Shown: positions 1 to 9,332 of the stretch, piece after piece | Layout of the letters: every line of letters begins with the position of its first letter | Position numbering within the stretch: the stretch's first letter is position 1 | Assembly: GCA_012729785.1 (NCBI GenBank) | Contig: JAAYCL010000025.1 | Location: forward strand, 39,178 to 103,177 | DNA from: Chlamydiota bacterium | Lineage (GTDB): Bacteria; Auribacterota; Tritonobacteria; UBA1439 | DNA: 64,000 nt | Direction of reading: 5' to 3' | Program-made: the position numbers and the translations under genes | Notes under the pieces: model-generated | What the model was told of the DNA's origin: nothing | Databases searched by the model: none | What the model saw: the letters and a program-made list of their open reading frames with translations, nothing else

Positions 1-8
1 TCATCCGC

Positions 9-26
9 TTCCCCTCGCCCGCGGCG
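9..26. repeat. 18-bp dispersed repeat, copy 1
   Basis: The 18-mer TTCCCCTCGCCCGCGGCG occurs here and again at 30877-30894, both preceded by CATCCG (one extra base in this copy). Both copies are intergenic. It may be a short dispersed repeat of this genome; two copies in one window is thin evidence. Confidence 0.35.
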
Positions 27-228
27 AGGATGACGCACGTAAGGCTCTTCATCTCCCCGATCCCGCACCCCCCGCCCGGCCGTTCCCCTGCGAGGAGAAG
101 GCGGCGAATCCTGCCCTCTCACCCGTACTAGTCGCGAAAAACGGAAAAATATTACGGAATACTTTCGTCGCCGAACGATTTTCCCGCCCTGTGCGATCCA
201 GTTCCCCACAGACGAGAAACGGCTATAC

Positions 229-302
229 TGGCTGCCCGGCGAGGACTCGAACCTCGAAACTCGGCTCCAAAGGCCGATGTGTTTCCATTACACCACCGGG
301 CA
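229..302 (-). tRNA. tRNA-Gln (anticodon TTG)
   Basis: On the minus strand a full cloverleaf can be read. The acceptor TGCCCGG pairs with CCGGGCA. The anticodon arm is TCGGC-CTTTGGA-GCCGA with TTG at positions 34-36. The T-arm contains GGTTCGAGTCC, and the 3' CCA is encoded (229-231). The gene is 74 nt including CCA. No protein gene lies close on either side. Confidence 0.93.
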
Positions 303-1216
303 ACGGCATCACCGTCCGCGGCGGCCGTGCGCGCCTTCCACCGGGCGCGCCGGGCACCCTCGCCGGGCGCACAACTCCTCTCCGGCAAAGCCCGGGCCTT
401 CGCGGCATGTAGACGCACAACAGGAGAGACGGTAGCGCAAGTGGAAGGCGGCCTTCCCCAACCGCCGCTGGGGCAATCCCGGCAGGATACCACTTCACAC
501 CGCTCCCCGATTCCGAACGCCGACAATCATATACCAGCCTTCTTCCCGCGTCAACCGTGCAATTCAGGCGTCATGCCCGGCAACGAAGGGGGTAACGCAT
601 TCGAATATCGAAAAGTGAAACAGCACGCCACCCACAGCGGGGAGACGGGAAGCGGATCGATCCCCTTCCCGATCGCGTTCTCGTCTTCGATCCGGATCCC
701 GATAGCGATTTGGATACTCGGCAACTCCAGAGGCCACGGCGCATGCGGCGGAATACCGTTGTTTCAGTATCGCTGCCACGCGGCCGCGTTTGTCAAAGCT
801 CCAGATGCCGTTTGTGTCCCGATCGAATGTTTTATGTATGATAGTACATTCTTTTGCACTTTTTTTGCCCTATTATCTACTATCCTTGCGTAAATTGTTC
901 TTTTCATCGTCGCTGCTGCGCGCTCTTTTCGATTGGGGGGGTATTTGGGAGAATCCCCTTTGGATGGATGGCTGTTCCGTCTTTGGATTGCGCGCGGGGG
1001 GCGCTGAGCCCGATTTTCCGTCTCGATGTCGAGGGGCGGGTTCCGGCGGGCGAAATGATGCGGAAACTTCCGCACACAACGGGTGCCGGGGGGCGTGCTC
1101 CAGGCGCGTGACACGGACGCCGGAAACCGCATCCTGGTTCGACGCTGCGGCCGGGCGCAGGGTGCGTCCCGGGGCCCCTCACAAAAGCCGTTATAAAGGA
1201 CGGCACAGCGCGTACA
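303..1216. other. gene-free stretch between two tRNA genes
   Basis: No open frame here has a convincing start, ribosome-binding site or recognisable protein sequence; the open frames present look like GC-driven shadows. There is an AT-rich island at about 825-915 with a short inverted repeat, ATGTA-N6-TACAT. The sequence between the two tRNAs could hold remnants of an integrated element, because a recombinase fragment lies just beyond the second tRNA. I see no confident RNA gene. Confidence 0.5.
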
Positions 1217-1291
<75 letters not shown>

Positions 1292-1360
1292 AACTACTTC
1301 ACGTGCCATTAGATAAGAATTGCCTCGGATTGCGCGAAATGCGCTGGGGTCCTGCTGGTG

Positions 1361-1702
1361 TCACGTAGAATATGTTTCTGTCCACTTGAGCATCTCCACC
1401 GCCCGGATCTTGCTCTCTGTCGGATGCACGTATCCCATCGCCGTCTCCATAGGCGCATCCCCTAGGATTACCTTCACCACCGGCATACTCACGTTGGCGA
1501 GTACCAGTCGCGTGACGAACGTGTGCCTCAAGTCGCGAAACCGGCAGTAGCCTATCCGTGATCTCCTCACATGGTTCAGGAAGCCTGTCTTCACATCATC
1601 GCAGGGACTGCCCTCTTGGCGAAACACAAATATGCCATCTTTGGGCCGGTGCTTCAATATCTCGTGCAGTTCGTATCTCGTGCACTTCGGGGGTAATGGG
1701 GA
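1361..1702 (-). pseudogene. tyrosine recombinase (phage-type integrase), C-terminal remnant
   Basis: About 113 codons of a tyrosine recombinase catalytic domain remain. The box-II region FRDLRHTFVTRLV, the helix PVVKVILGD and the nucleophile motif ETAMGYVHP are all visible. Reading in frame beyond the TTG start at 1657 continues with family-like sequence (RYELHEILKHRPKDG) until a TGA at 1703-1705, so the N-terminal two thirds are missing rather than merely unannotated. The first His of the HxxRH motif is Arg and the LGH histidine is Asp, which argues against activity. It sits beside a tRNA gene, as integrated elements often do. I infer a remnant of an excised or decayed integrative element. 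Confidence 0.75.
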
Positions 1703-1790
1703 TCAGACCTGCCCTCGCAGTCGAGAAGAACGTGTTAGCCGCATCGATCGTTTCGCGCGGGTGTGTGTCGCCGAGGGCGTCCCCACGAGG

Positions 1791-3215
1791 TCAGCGCCAG
1801 CCGTAGGCGCGGCCATCGGCATAGGGTCTTCCCCGATCCACCGCGAAACCGGGCTCCCGCGAAGCGGCGGGGGCGGCGAAGTTGACCCTGGCGCTGAAGG
1901 AGACCGTCGTCCAGCCGCTCGCGAGGGGATCGCTTCCCGCGGCGACCTCGATGGCGTCGCTGAATCCATCCCCGTCGGTGTCGGACCTCAGCGCATCCGT
2001 GTCCGTCCCTCCGGAGTTGGTTATGGGGTCGTACGGGTCATACGCCGCGCTCCCGTCGTGATGAACCTCGTCGCGGTCGGGGAGGCCGTCATCGTCGCTG
2101 TCAACTTCGTACGGATCGGTCCCGTGCGCAGCCTCCTCGTCATCGGTCAGCCCGTCCCGGTCGGTGTCCGCGCCCGCGCTGTGCCCGTACGACAGGGCGA
2201 CCCTCGACTGGCCGACGGAGGGGATGTCGTAGCGCGCGGAGAGCTTCTCGATGGCCTGATAGTCTCCGGCGATCTCCCAGAGCGAGGCATAGTATCCGCC
2301 GGCGTAGAGGGTTCCCGTCACACGATCGCGCACGAAATCGAAGATGGTCATCGGCAGCGTCAGGCTCGGCCCCCCCGCGGGGAGTTCCCCGAGGAATGTG
2401 TCTGCATACGGGTCCAGTTTGACGAGGCGCCGGGGGCCCGAACCGGGGGCGATGTAGGTGCAGGCGAGAAGGTCGTGCCCTCCCCCCGCCCGCGGGACGA
2501 AAAACTGATGCGGGAGGAAGTGCCCGGACACTTCCGGCGGGCCGCGCGTGTAGGCGACGTCGCTGTAACCCTGCAGGTAGCCGAGATCGCTCCCGTCTTC
2601 GACGTCAAACTTCCGGATGTGATTTTCAAAGCCGGTGCCCGCGTAGACGATCCGGTCATCCTCCGGGTCAAAGCATATCCAGCACTCGTCGTAAAAATAC
2701 GACGGCTCCGGGTACGGCCTGTCGGCGATCACCTTCACCGCCCCGGCGGAGCCCTCCCGCATCTCGAATATGCCCCTCTGCGAATGGTAGAAGCAGCCGA
2801 CGTAGATGCGGCCGGTGGAGGGGCGCACCGCCATACTGAAGAAATTGGGATACTGCGGGGCGCCGTTCTGGTAGTAGACGAGGGTCCCGTACACCCTCGA
2901 CGCCCCCTTCGTCCCGTCGGAGTTGATCTCGAACTCGAGAAGCTGCGACGAATCTATGTTCCCCACGTACAGCCTCCCGTTCACCGGGTGGACGGCCATC
3001 GCCGCGGGGACCGAGAGCCCGTCGCCGGGCCCGGCGAATTCGATCAGCGTGTAGGCGTCGGGGCCCTCCAGCGGTATCCTGAATACCCTGTTGTTGTGCT
3101 CGTGCTCCCCCGCGTCAAAAAAGCAGATGAAAAGCTGCCTGACATCGGCGCACGCGGAACGCGCCACGCCGCCGAAGGCGATGAGACCGATGAGCATGGC
3201 GAGTAGTAACTTCAC
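1791..3215 (-). CDS. secreted NHL/propeller-like protein with calcium-binding repeats and C-terminal tag
   Basis: The 474-residue product begins with a clear signal peptide (MKLLLAMLIGLIAFGGVARS, cleavage near ADVRQ). A region of repeated beta-strands of about 330 residues follows, with propeller-type phrases such as GRLYVGNID, GRIYVGCFY and GTLYAGGYY, suggesting a lactonase/NHL-like propeller. Next come acidic thrombospondin type 3-like repeats (DTDRDGLTDDEE, DSDDDGLPDRDE, DTDGDGFSDAIE) that should bind calcium. The last 33 or so residues contain ARVNF, a P-G-F/D-x-G core and a terminal AYGWR. This tail is shared with the proteins ending at 59577 and 62462. The gene is monocistronic, 52 bp downstream of the radical SAM gene. 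Export is well supported; the ligand is unknown. Confidence 0.8.
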   Translation of the reverse strand: MKLLLAMLIGLIAFGGVARSACADVRQLFICFFDAGEHEHNNRVFRIPLEGPDAYTLIEFAGPGDGLSVPAAMAVHPVNGRLYVGNIDSSQLLEFEINSDGTKGASRVYGTLVYYQNGAPQYPNFFSMAVRPSTGRIYVGCFYHSQRGIFEMREGSAGAVKVIADRPYPEPSYFYDECWICFDPEDDRIVYAGTGFENHIRKFDVEDGSDLGYLQGYSDVAYTRGPPEVSGHFLPHQFFVPRAGGGHDLLACTYIAPGSGPRRLVKLDPYADTFLGELPAGGPSLTLPMTIFDFVRDRVTGTLYAGGYYASLWEIAGDYQAIEKLSARYDIPSVGQSRVALSYGHSAGADTDRDGLTDDEEAAHGTDPYEVDSDDDGLPDRDEVHHDGSAAYDPYDPITNSGGTDTDALRSDTDGDGFSDAIEVAAGSDPLASGWTTVSFSARVNFAAPAASREPGFAVDRGRPYADGRAYGWR

Positions 3216-3267
3216 TGATATGAATATACCATAGCCGGGCCGGCCATTCTAATTGAGCATATCCGCG

Positions 3268-4416
3268 TCACCCGCCGCGGGGGGCGAAGAGATCGACCGC
3301 GGCCTTTTCAGCCCGCGCGGCCTTGATCCGGAGCCACGCAAGGAGCACCGCGGGCCAGAAGCGGGGATTGAACAGTATATTCAGCGTGAGAAAGCACTCG
3401 TAGGTGCAGAAGCATCTCTCCCGGCGTATCGCCCCCCGCGCCCGCGCGGCCTTTTCCCCGCGCCATATCTCCCGGAAGTCGTACCCGAAATCCCTCAGAT
3501 TGCCCAGCGGCAGGTCGGTGCGCATCTCGCACGGATAGACCTCGCCGTTGGCGAAGAGCGCCGCCCCGAGGCTGCCCGCGGCGGAACACGGGAGCAGGCA
3601 CCGCCGCTCCCGCGCTATCCGCGCGATGAGCCGGTGCCTGACGATGCGCTTGGCGTTGACGAGATCGGCGCCCGGGAAATGCCGGTACCCCCGGAGAACG
3701 CCGTCGAGCAGCGCCCTTTCGAGGCGGACGGCGTAGGCGAGATACCGCTCGATGTCGACGTCGAGCGCGGCCGGATCCCGGGGCCTTCCCCGCGCGAGAA
3801 GGGTGAATACGGCGGATGGTTTCAAGACGCGCGTGAAGTAGTCGAGGTTCCCGTCGAGCAGCCGGTCGTTGAACGAGGTGACGGTGGTCTCGATGTTCAC
3901 GTTGAAGCGGGGGACGCGCCGCTCGATGCGCTGGAGTTCCCGCAGGGTGGCGACCGCCTTCGAGAAGAGGCCGGGAACGCCGCGCAACGCGTCGTGCGCG
4001 TCCCCGACGGCGTCGAGCGACACGTCCACGCCGAGCGTGAGTTTCGGGCACGCCGCGAGGACGCGCTCCACGGCGGACACCACGCGCGCGGTCAGGCTCC
4101 CGTTCGTCGGTATCGCGACATTCCGGACGCCCGTCGCGCGATAGAATATGCCGATGATCTCCGCGAGGTCCTCCCGGAGGAAAGGCTCGCCGCCCGTGGG
4201 AAGAAGAAAGAGGAGGCGGCCCATCGTCGCCGCCGCCCTCTCGATCTCCTCGAGGGAGAGCTCCCGCGCGACGTCGGGGAACACGGTGCCGTCGCCGAAG
4301 AGGCAGTGCCCGCACCGGGCATTGCACCTATCGGTCACAAAGAAGACCAGGTAGAGGGGGAGCCCCTCCGTGCGGAGGACGCGCGCGGCGGGGCGGATGT
4401 AGTCGAAGATCCGCAT
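3268..4416 (-). CDS. radical SAM protein with SPASM-like C-terminal cluster domain
   Basis: The 382-residue product has the radical SAM motif CNARCGHC near residue 33, which binds the [4Fe-4S] cluster and S-adenosylmethionine, followed by LPTGGEPFLR (the GGE element) and NGS. The C-terminal third has a SPASM-like pattern (CSAAG, NGEVYPCEMR, LGNLRD, then CFCTYEC) that would hold auxiliary clusters. The ATG at 4416 is preferred: it follows the glycosyltransferase stop by 2 bp, has an AAAGGT-type ribosome-binding site, and starts just before conserved sequence; the open frame extends further upstream without a good site. It is the last gene of the envelope-glycan cluster, so it may modify a sugar, lipid carrier or small peptide. 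The substrate cannot be told from sequence. Confidence 0.85.
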   Translation of the reverse strand: MRIFDYIRPAARVLRTEGLPLYLVFFVTDRCNARCGHCLFGDGTVFPDVARELSLEEIERAAATMGRLLFLLPTGGEPFLREDLAEIIGIFYRATGVRNVAIPTNGSLTARVVSAVERVLAACPKLTLGVDVSLDAVGDAHDALRGVPGLFSKAVATLRELQRIERRVPRFNVNIETTVTSFNDRLLDGNLDYFTRVLKPSAVFTLLARGRPRDPAALDVDIERYLAYAVRLERALLDGVLRGYRHFPGADLVNAKRIVRHRLIARIARERRCLLPCSAAGSLGAALFANGEVYPCEMRTDLPLGNLRDFGYDFREIWRGEKAARARGAIRRERCFCTYECFLTLNILFNPRFWPAVLLAWLRIKAARAEKAAVDLFAPRGG

Positions 4417-4418
4417 CC

Positions 4419-5426
4419 TCAGTACCTTTCCCCCCTTGCATAGCTGATGAGGCCGTGGATCCCGCCGAGGCCATGGGCGACCTGGTCGGCGAGCAACAGG
4501 GGGATCGCGAGCGCGCACCTGGCCGGGCCGCCCTCCCGCGCGATGAATGCGAGGAAGCCGGCGTTGAGGGACAGCGAGGCCAAGGCCAGCGCGAGCGCCG
4601 CGGCGAGGTACGCCTTCCCCGCCATAAGCGACAACAGTGCCGCGGCGCAGGCGAGCATCGAGAGCGCGATGCCCGCCGTGAAACTTCGGGGCGACGTGAG
4701 GTGCGCGGGCGAATCGCTTCGCCCGGCGAGCCGCCTGAGCGTGATCTTCACGATCCCACTGGTACGGCGGAACCCCGTCGCCAGCAGTTCCCGGAGGCTA
4801 TAGTGCCTGAGGTGCCTCACCACGAGCTCCTTGTCCAGGAGCATTCGGTATCCGCGCGCCCGTATCCGCCCGCCGAATTCGGTGTCCTCTATGCAGGCGT
4901 TCCGGTAGCCCTCGTTGAACCCCCCGGCGCCGAGGAACGCGGCCCTTGTGATCGCCGCGATGCTGGAGTAGAAGACGCCGATCTCCGGCGGCAGCATTCG
5001 GTAGGTGTAATGCATATAGGCGTTCTTGTAGAAGCTCGCCAAGTTGCCGTGCGCCGAGTCCTTGCCCAGCATGCCCACCACGGCATCGCATTCCCCGCCC
5101 TCCAGCGCCCCCGCCACCCGGCCGAGGGCGTCCGCGGGGATGACAATGTCGGAGTCGACGAACACGAGGATCCTCCCCGCGGACACCCTCGCGCCGGCGT
5201 TCCGCGCAGCCGCCGCCCCCCTCGCCTCCCCGCTCCGCACCAGGCGGCAGGGGAAGCCCGCGACGATCCCCAGCGTGCCGTCCACGGAACCGTCGTCCAC
5301 GACGACCAGTTCGAAGTCCCGATAGCCCGAGGCGAAGACCGCCGCGAGGCACGCGCCCACCGTCGCCTCGCTGTCGCGGGCGGGGACGATGACCGAGAGG
5401 GTACACCGCTCAGAGACGGGTGGCAT
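4419..5426 (-). CDS. family 2 glycosyltransferase with C-terminal membrane segments
   Basis: The 335-residue product starts at the ATG at 5426, where homology begins (LSVIVPARDSEATVGACLAA), and overlaps the end of the upstream FAD protein gene by 17 bp. The GT-A fold is marked by VVVDDGSVDGTL (nucleotide-sugar binding), the DxD-type VFVDSDIVIP and the acceptor-side motif ACIEDTEFGGRI. Two or three hydrophobic helices follow at about residues 245-315, so the catalytic domain should be tethered to the inner membrane on the cytoplasmic side. The cluster context points to transfer of a sugar to a lipid carrier or surface glycan. Donor and acceptor are unknown. Confidence 0.88.
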   Translation of the reverse strand: MPPVSERCTLSVIVPARDSEATVGACLAAVFASGYRDFELVVVDDGSVDGTLGIVAGFPCRLVRSGEARGAAAARNAGARVSAGRILVFVDSDIVIPADALGRVAGALEGGECDAVVGMLGKDSAHGNLASFYKNAYMHYTYRMLPPEIGVFYSSIAAITRAAFLGAGGFNEGYRNACIEDTEFGGRIRARGYRMLLDKELVVRHLRHYSLRELLATGFRRTSGIVKITLRRLAGRSDSPAHLTSPRSFTAGIALSMLACAAALLSLMAGKAYLAAALALALASLSLNAGFLAFIAREGGPARCALAIPLLLADQVAHGLGGIHGLISYARGERY

Positions 5427-6783
5427 AGTCCTGCCTCGCGTAGACGTGGCGGAGCCCATCCCCGCCGTGCGCGACGATGTCCCGGGCGCATTCAAGCCCC
5501 GCCTGTATGGAGTGATCCATATTGTTGTACCAGAACGTGCCCGTCCTGCCCAGGAGGACGAGGTTGCGCAGGTCCGCGAGTCTCCGCTCGGTCTCCTCCA
5601 ACTCCCCCAGGTAGTCGAGCCCGTAGACCGGGTACACGTTCTCGATCCGCTCGATGCGGATCCCCTCGATCGCGTTGTCCGGCCCCAGGGCGCCGACGGC
5701 GCGCATCTCAGACGCCACCCGGCCGGCGAGGCGCTCCGGATCATTCCAGGTCGCGTCGCCCCTCATGCAGGTGACCTCGACGCCGATGCCCGTCCCCCCG
5801 GGGGGACACGTGGACTCCCGAAAGTGCCGCGGGATGCTCCACCGGTTGAAAAGCAGATCCTCTTGGCCGTAGTAGCACCACTGGTAGCGGAGCCGGAGGG
5901 TGCCGCGCACCATCACGTTGTAGAGCACCGCAGAGAGGTAGGAGAGGCGCGGCCGCTCCAGTCCCGCGAGGCGGCAGAGGAAGTCGAGGGGGGCGGTCCA
6001 CACCACGAGGTCCGCGGGCACCGTCGCGCCGCCGGCCGTTGTGACGGAGCGGATACGCCCCTCCGCGATCTCGATGTGCTCAACCGGCGCGCCGCGCCGC
6101 ACCTCCCCTCCCCTCGCCTCGATCCTCCGCGCCAGCGCGCGGCTGAACGCGTCGATGCCGCCGGTGCCCGGGTAGACGAACTCCGTCTTCACGCGCCGCG
6201 GGATGAGGGCCCGCGACGCCACCTCGAAGAGCGTGTTCATCTGGAGCCTCTTGTCGATGATCGCCCTGTCGATGCCGGTGCGCGCCCAGTCGGAGTGAAT
6301 CTCCCCGGGGTCGCGCTTGAGGAACTTGCGCGTGTACTCCCTGAAGAAGCACTCGTAGAGGGTCCTGCCGTACCGCTCGACGATGTAGTCCCTGAAACTC
6401 GGGCCGGGGACGCGCCGCCGCGCCACGAGGTCCCGGGAGACGCGGAGGATGATCCGCGGGGGCAGCTTGAACAGCGAGGCGATGCTGAGCGGCCAGTCGT
6501 GGTATCGGCCGAACAGCCAGACGCCGCTGCTCCGCGGCATCAGCACGAAGTCGCCGTCCAGCGCCTCCTTGATGAACGCCAGCACCTCCGGGTCGTCCGT
6601 ATGGAACCGGTGCGGCCCCACGTCGAAGACATAGTCCCCGTACGTGAAGCTCCGCGCGAGCCCGCCGACCGTGCCCTCCTTCTCGACGACCGTTACGCGG
6701 ATTCCCGCCTCCGCGAGCCGCAGTCCCGCCGACAGCCCGGCGATTCCGGCGCCGACGATCACCACCCTTTTCCCGTTCATCAT
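5410..6783 (-). CDS. FAD-dependent oxidoreductase, UDP-galactopyranose mutase/protoporphyrinogen oxidase-like
   Basis: The 457-residue product opens with a dinucleotide-binding fold (VVIVGAGIAGLSAGLRLAEAG, split here as VVIVGAGIAG and LSAGLRLAEAG), an acidic FAD-ribose ligand (VVEKEGTVGGLARS) and the FDVGPHRFH segment typical of amine-oxidase/UGM-like flavoproteins of polysaccharide clusters. The C-terminal FAD motif is LLGRTGTFWYNNMDHSI. The start is the first of two ATGs, with a GGAGG site 10-12 bp upstream, 17 bp after the YfhO-like gene stop. By context it probably acts on a nucleotide sugar or lipid-linked substrate for the adjacent glycosyltransferase. Family assignment is firm at the flavoprotein level; the reaction is not established. 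Confidence 0.82.
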   Translation of the reverse strand: MMNGKRVVIVGAGIAGLSAGLRLAEAGIRVTVVEKEGTVGGLARSFTYGDYVFDVGPHRFHTDDPEVLAFIKEALDGDFVLMPRSSGVWLFGRYHDWPLSIASLFKLPPRIILRVSRDLVARRRVPGPSFRDYIVERYGRTLYECFFREYTRKFLKRDPGEIHSDWARTGIDRAIIDKRLQMNTLFEVASRALIPRRVKTEFVYPGTGGIDAFSRALARRIEARGGEVRRGAPVEHIEIAEGRIRSVTTAGGATVPADLVVWTAPLDFLCRLAGLERPRLSYLSAVLYNVMVRGTLRLRYQWCYYGQEDLLFNRWSIPRHFRESTCPPGGTGIGVEVTCMRGDATWNDPERLAGRVASEMRAVGALGPDNAIEGIRIERIENVYPVYGLDYLGELEETERRLADLRNLVLLGRTGTFWYNNMDHSIQAGLECARDIVAHGGDGLRHVYARQDYATRL

Positions 6784-6800
6784 CCCCGTGGCTGCCTCCG

Positions 6801-9332
6801 TCAGACGTCGTGCGGCCCCCGGCGCCGCATCCCCCGACCGCGGAACAGCGGGGTCGCCCAGGCGAGGCACACCGCCGCAATCCCCGCGAGCGACATCCCC
6901 CGCCCGAGCGCGATGCTGCGCGGCGCGTAGCGGAAGACAACCGTCCGCTCCCCCGGCTCGAGGTACACGCCACGCAGGCAGCGGTTCACCCGAAGGACCG
7001 GAAGGTCGGCACCGCGCTCGCCCGTTGCCGTCCACCCGGGGTACCAGACATCGCTCAGGACGAGGAACCCAGGGTCGTCGAGACGAACGGACACCTCCAC
7101 CCTGTTGGGCGCGTAGGCCGTCACCTCCGCCTCCTGGAAGCCACCGGGGTTCTCCATCCGCCCCGCCGGCGCGTCGAGCACCACGGTCGTGCGCGGATCG
7201 TTCGCCTTGATCAGCATCAGACTCTCGCGACCGTCGCGTGCAACCACGGCGCGCCGCACCACGAACGCCCGCGGCAGGCAGGTTCGGTTGGCGTACACGA
7301 ACACGGGCCCCCAGACCCTGCCCAGCGGGTCGCGGTACCCCGCCGGCGGCCTCCACTCGTGCACAAGCTCCATCGCCGGGTGCGCCAGCGGCGCGCCCGA
7401 AAGCACGTACCGCACGTTGAGGAGGTTGAGGAGGTTGAGGTTGTCGGCGCTCCGCGCGGGCGCATCCGGGTCGCCCCCCGCGACCTTCAGGTAGAGCCTC
7501 AGTTCGTAGTCGAAGTCGCTCGCACCGAGGCTCCGCGTCCCCTCGAATTCGAGGCAGGCGAGATAGTCGATGTAGTACTCCAGGAAGACGGATTCGAACC
7601 CCTTGATCTTCGCGATCCCCGCCGGCTCGGACTCCTCGAGGGGCACGCCGCCGCCCGCCTCGTGTATCCGGAAGAGGCCGGGCTGCCGGGCGAGGAACTC
7701 CGCTACGGGGCCGCGCACCATCACCTCGCGTGGGTGTCGCACCGCGAGCATCGGCAGGCCGAGGGACCAGAGATCGGCCAGCACGACCGCCAGGAGCACG
7801 GCATACGCCGCCCTCGGGACGACACGCTGCGTGCGAAACAGGGCGAAGACGCACGCGGCGGCCGCGAGGTTCGCGAGCTGCCGGGGAGCGGCGAGGGCCC
7901 CTCTCATCCTCTCGTAGCACCCGGGCACGAGCGCCTGCCACTCGGCAAGGGTGCGGGTGTGGGGCCCCGACGGGTCGCGATCGAAGACGAATCGCACGAG
8001 GGCCTGTCCGGCCGCCACCGCCGGCGCGGGGAACGCCACGAAGACCGCAACCGCCCCGAGCAGCAGAAGGAACGCCGCGGCGGCGGCCGCCGCCGCCCGC
8101 CGCGCTCCGGCCCCGCCCCGGCGGAGGGCCGAGAAGCCGTAGCCGGCAGCGATCGCGACCGCGAAGGCGTGGAGCGCGAGCATCCGCGAGGGGCAGCGGA
8201 AAAGGGATATCCCCGGGACAAAACGGTACAGGAGGGGGAAGAGCGGCGTCGCGGGCCCCATCGCGAAGAGCAGCGAAAAGCCGATGAGGACCAGGAAGAA
8301 CGCGTTGCGCCGGTCCCGGCAGAGGACGGCCGAGGCGGCGGCGAGCGCGAGCGGGACGAGTCCCGCGTACGCGCAGAGCTCCCAGAAGTTGCCCGGCCCC
8401 CAATACGAGGAGTCGACCGCCGAGCCCTTCAGGGAGGGGAAGAGCAGCGTCATCAGGTTCGTGGGGGGGAGCGACAGCCCCGAGGCGACCGCGTAGCTGC
8501 GCATGTTGGCCCGGTAGACGAGGCCGGAGAACTCCAGGGCGGGAAGGAGCTGGATCCCGCACAGGAGCACGAAGATCACCCCCGACAGGACGAGCGACGC
8601 CGTGATCTTCGCGGCCGCACGGAGCCCGAGGCCGTGGGTCTCGTCCAGCGCGATCCACGGGAGGTACGCGAGGAGGACGAGCATCGTGTAGAAGAAATAC
8701 TGCGTGTGCCCGGCGAGGAACTGCAGGGCGCAGGCCGCCCCCAGCAGCGCGGAGGCGGCGGAACCCGGGCGCCGCAAGATCCTCTCGGCGCAGAAGAAGA
8801 CAAACGGGATCCACGCGATGGAACAGTAGTGCCAGTACTGCCCGATGAAGAGCCGGGAGACGAGGTAGCCGCTGAAGGCGAAGACCGCCGCCGAGAGGAA
8901 CGCCTGCCGCCGGTCCCCCGCGATCTCCCGCACGAAGAGGTACATCCCGAGGGCGGCGATCGCGGCATGGAGCAGGAAGAGCACCCCGTACGCGCCCAGC
9001 GACCGGGTGAGCAGGACGACGATGAAGAACGGGTAGAAGACGCCCAGCTGCGGGACGCCGTACGGAGGCTTCCCCGCGTACGCGAACGGCTCCCAGAGCG
9101 GGAGCTCCCCGTCGCGATGGAAGGAGTCGACGATGAAGGTCACCTGGGGAGCGAGGAAGCGCCAGAAGTCGGAGAGGGGGTGGTAGAACATCGACCCCGG
9201 GGAGAGGAGCACCCGGTGGAAGAACAGGCAGCAGAGCGCCACGAGAGCCGCGATGCACAGGAGGTCGACCTGGGACCAGGGGGGGCGGCTCTCGGTGCCG
9301 CCAGACGCCTGAATGGGCTCGGGGCGTCTCAT
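6801..9332 (-). CDS. YfhO-family multispanning membrane protein
   Basis: The 843-residue product has about a dozen hydrophobic helices (for example LLCIAALVALCCLFFHRVLL near the N-terminus) and the YfhO-type loop signatures DFWRFLAPQ, PLWEPFAYAGKP, FSGYLVSRLFIGQYWH and GISLFRCPSRML. A large extracytoplasmic C-terminal region with beta-strand character ends in a final membrane helix. YfhO proteins of Firmicutes are implicated in glycosylating lipoteichoic acid, and relatives are polytopic GT-C-like proteins. The start ATG overlaps the stop of the DUF2079 gene (ATGA at 9329-9332), implying translational coupling. The likely role is transfer or handling of lipid-linked sugar at the outer face of the membrane. 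Confidence 0.83.
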   Translation of the reverse strand: MRRPEPIQASGGTESRPPWSQVDLLCIAALVALCCLFFHRVLLSPGSMFYHPLSDFWRFLAPQVTFIVDSFHRDGELPLWEPFAYAGKPPYGVPQLGVFYPFFIVVLLTRSLGAYGVLFLLHAAIAALGMYLFVREIAGDRRQAFLSAAVFAFSGYLVSRLFIGQYWHYCSIAWIPFVFFCAERILRRPGSAASALLGAACALQFLAGHTQYFFYTMLVLLAYLPWIALDETHGLGLRAAAKITASLVLSGVIFVLLCGIQLLPALEFSGLVYRANMRSYAVASGLSLPPTNLMTLLFPSLKGSAVDSSYWGPGNFWELCAYAGLVPLALAAASAVLCRDRRNAFFLVLIGFSLLFAMGPATPLFPLLYRFVPGISLFRCPSRMLALHAFAVAIAAGYGFSALRRGGAGARRAAAAAAAAFLLLLGAVAVFVAFPAPAVAAGQALVRFVFDRDPSGPHTRTLAEWQALVPGCYERMRGALAAPRQLANLAAAACVFALFRTQRVVPRAAYAVLLAVVLADLWSLGLPMLAVRHPREVMVRGPVAEFLARQPGLFRIHEAGGGVPLEESEPAGIAKIKGFESVFLEYYIDYLACLEFEGTRSLGASDFDYELRLYLKVAGGDPDAPARSADNLNLLNLLNVRYVLSGAPLAHPAMELVHEWRPPAGYRDPLGRVWGPVFVYANRTCLPRAFVVRRAVVARDGRESLMLIKANDPRTTVVLDAPAGRMENPGGFQEAEVTAYAPNRVEVSVRLDDPGFLVLSDVWYPGWTATGERGADLPVLRVNRCLRGVYLEPGERTVVFRYAPRSIALGRGMSLAGIAAVCLAWATPLFRGRGMRRRGPHDV

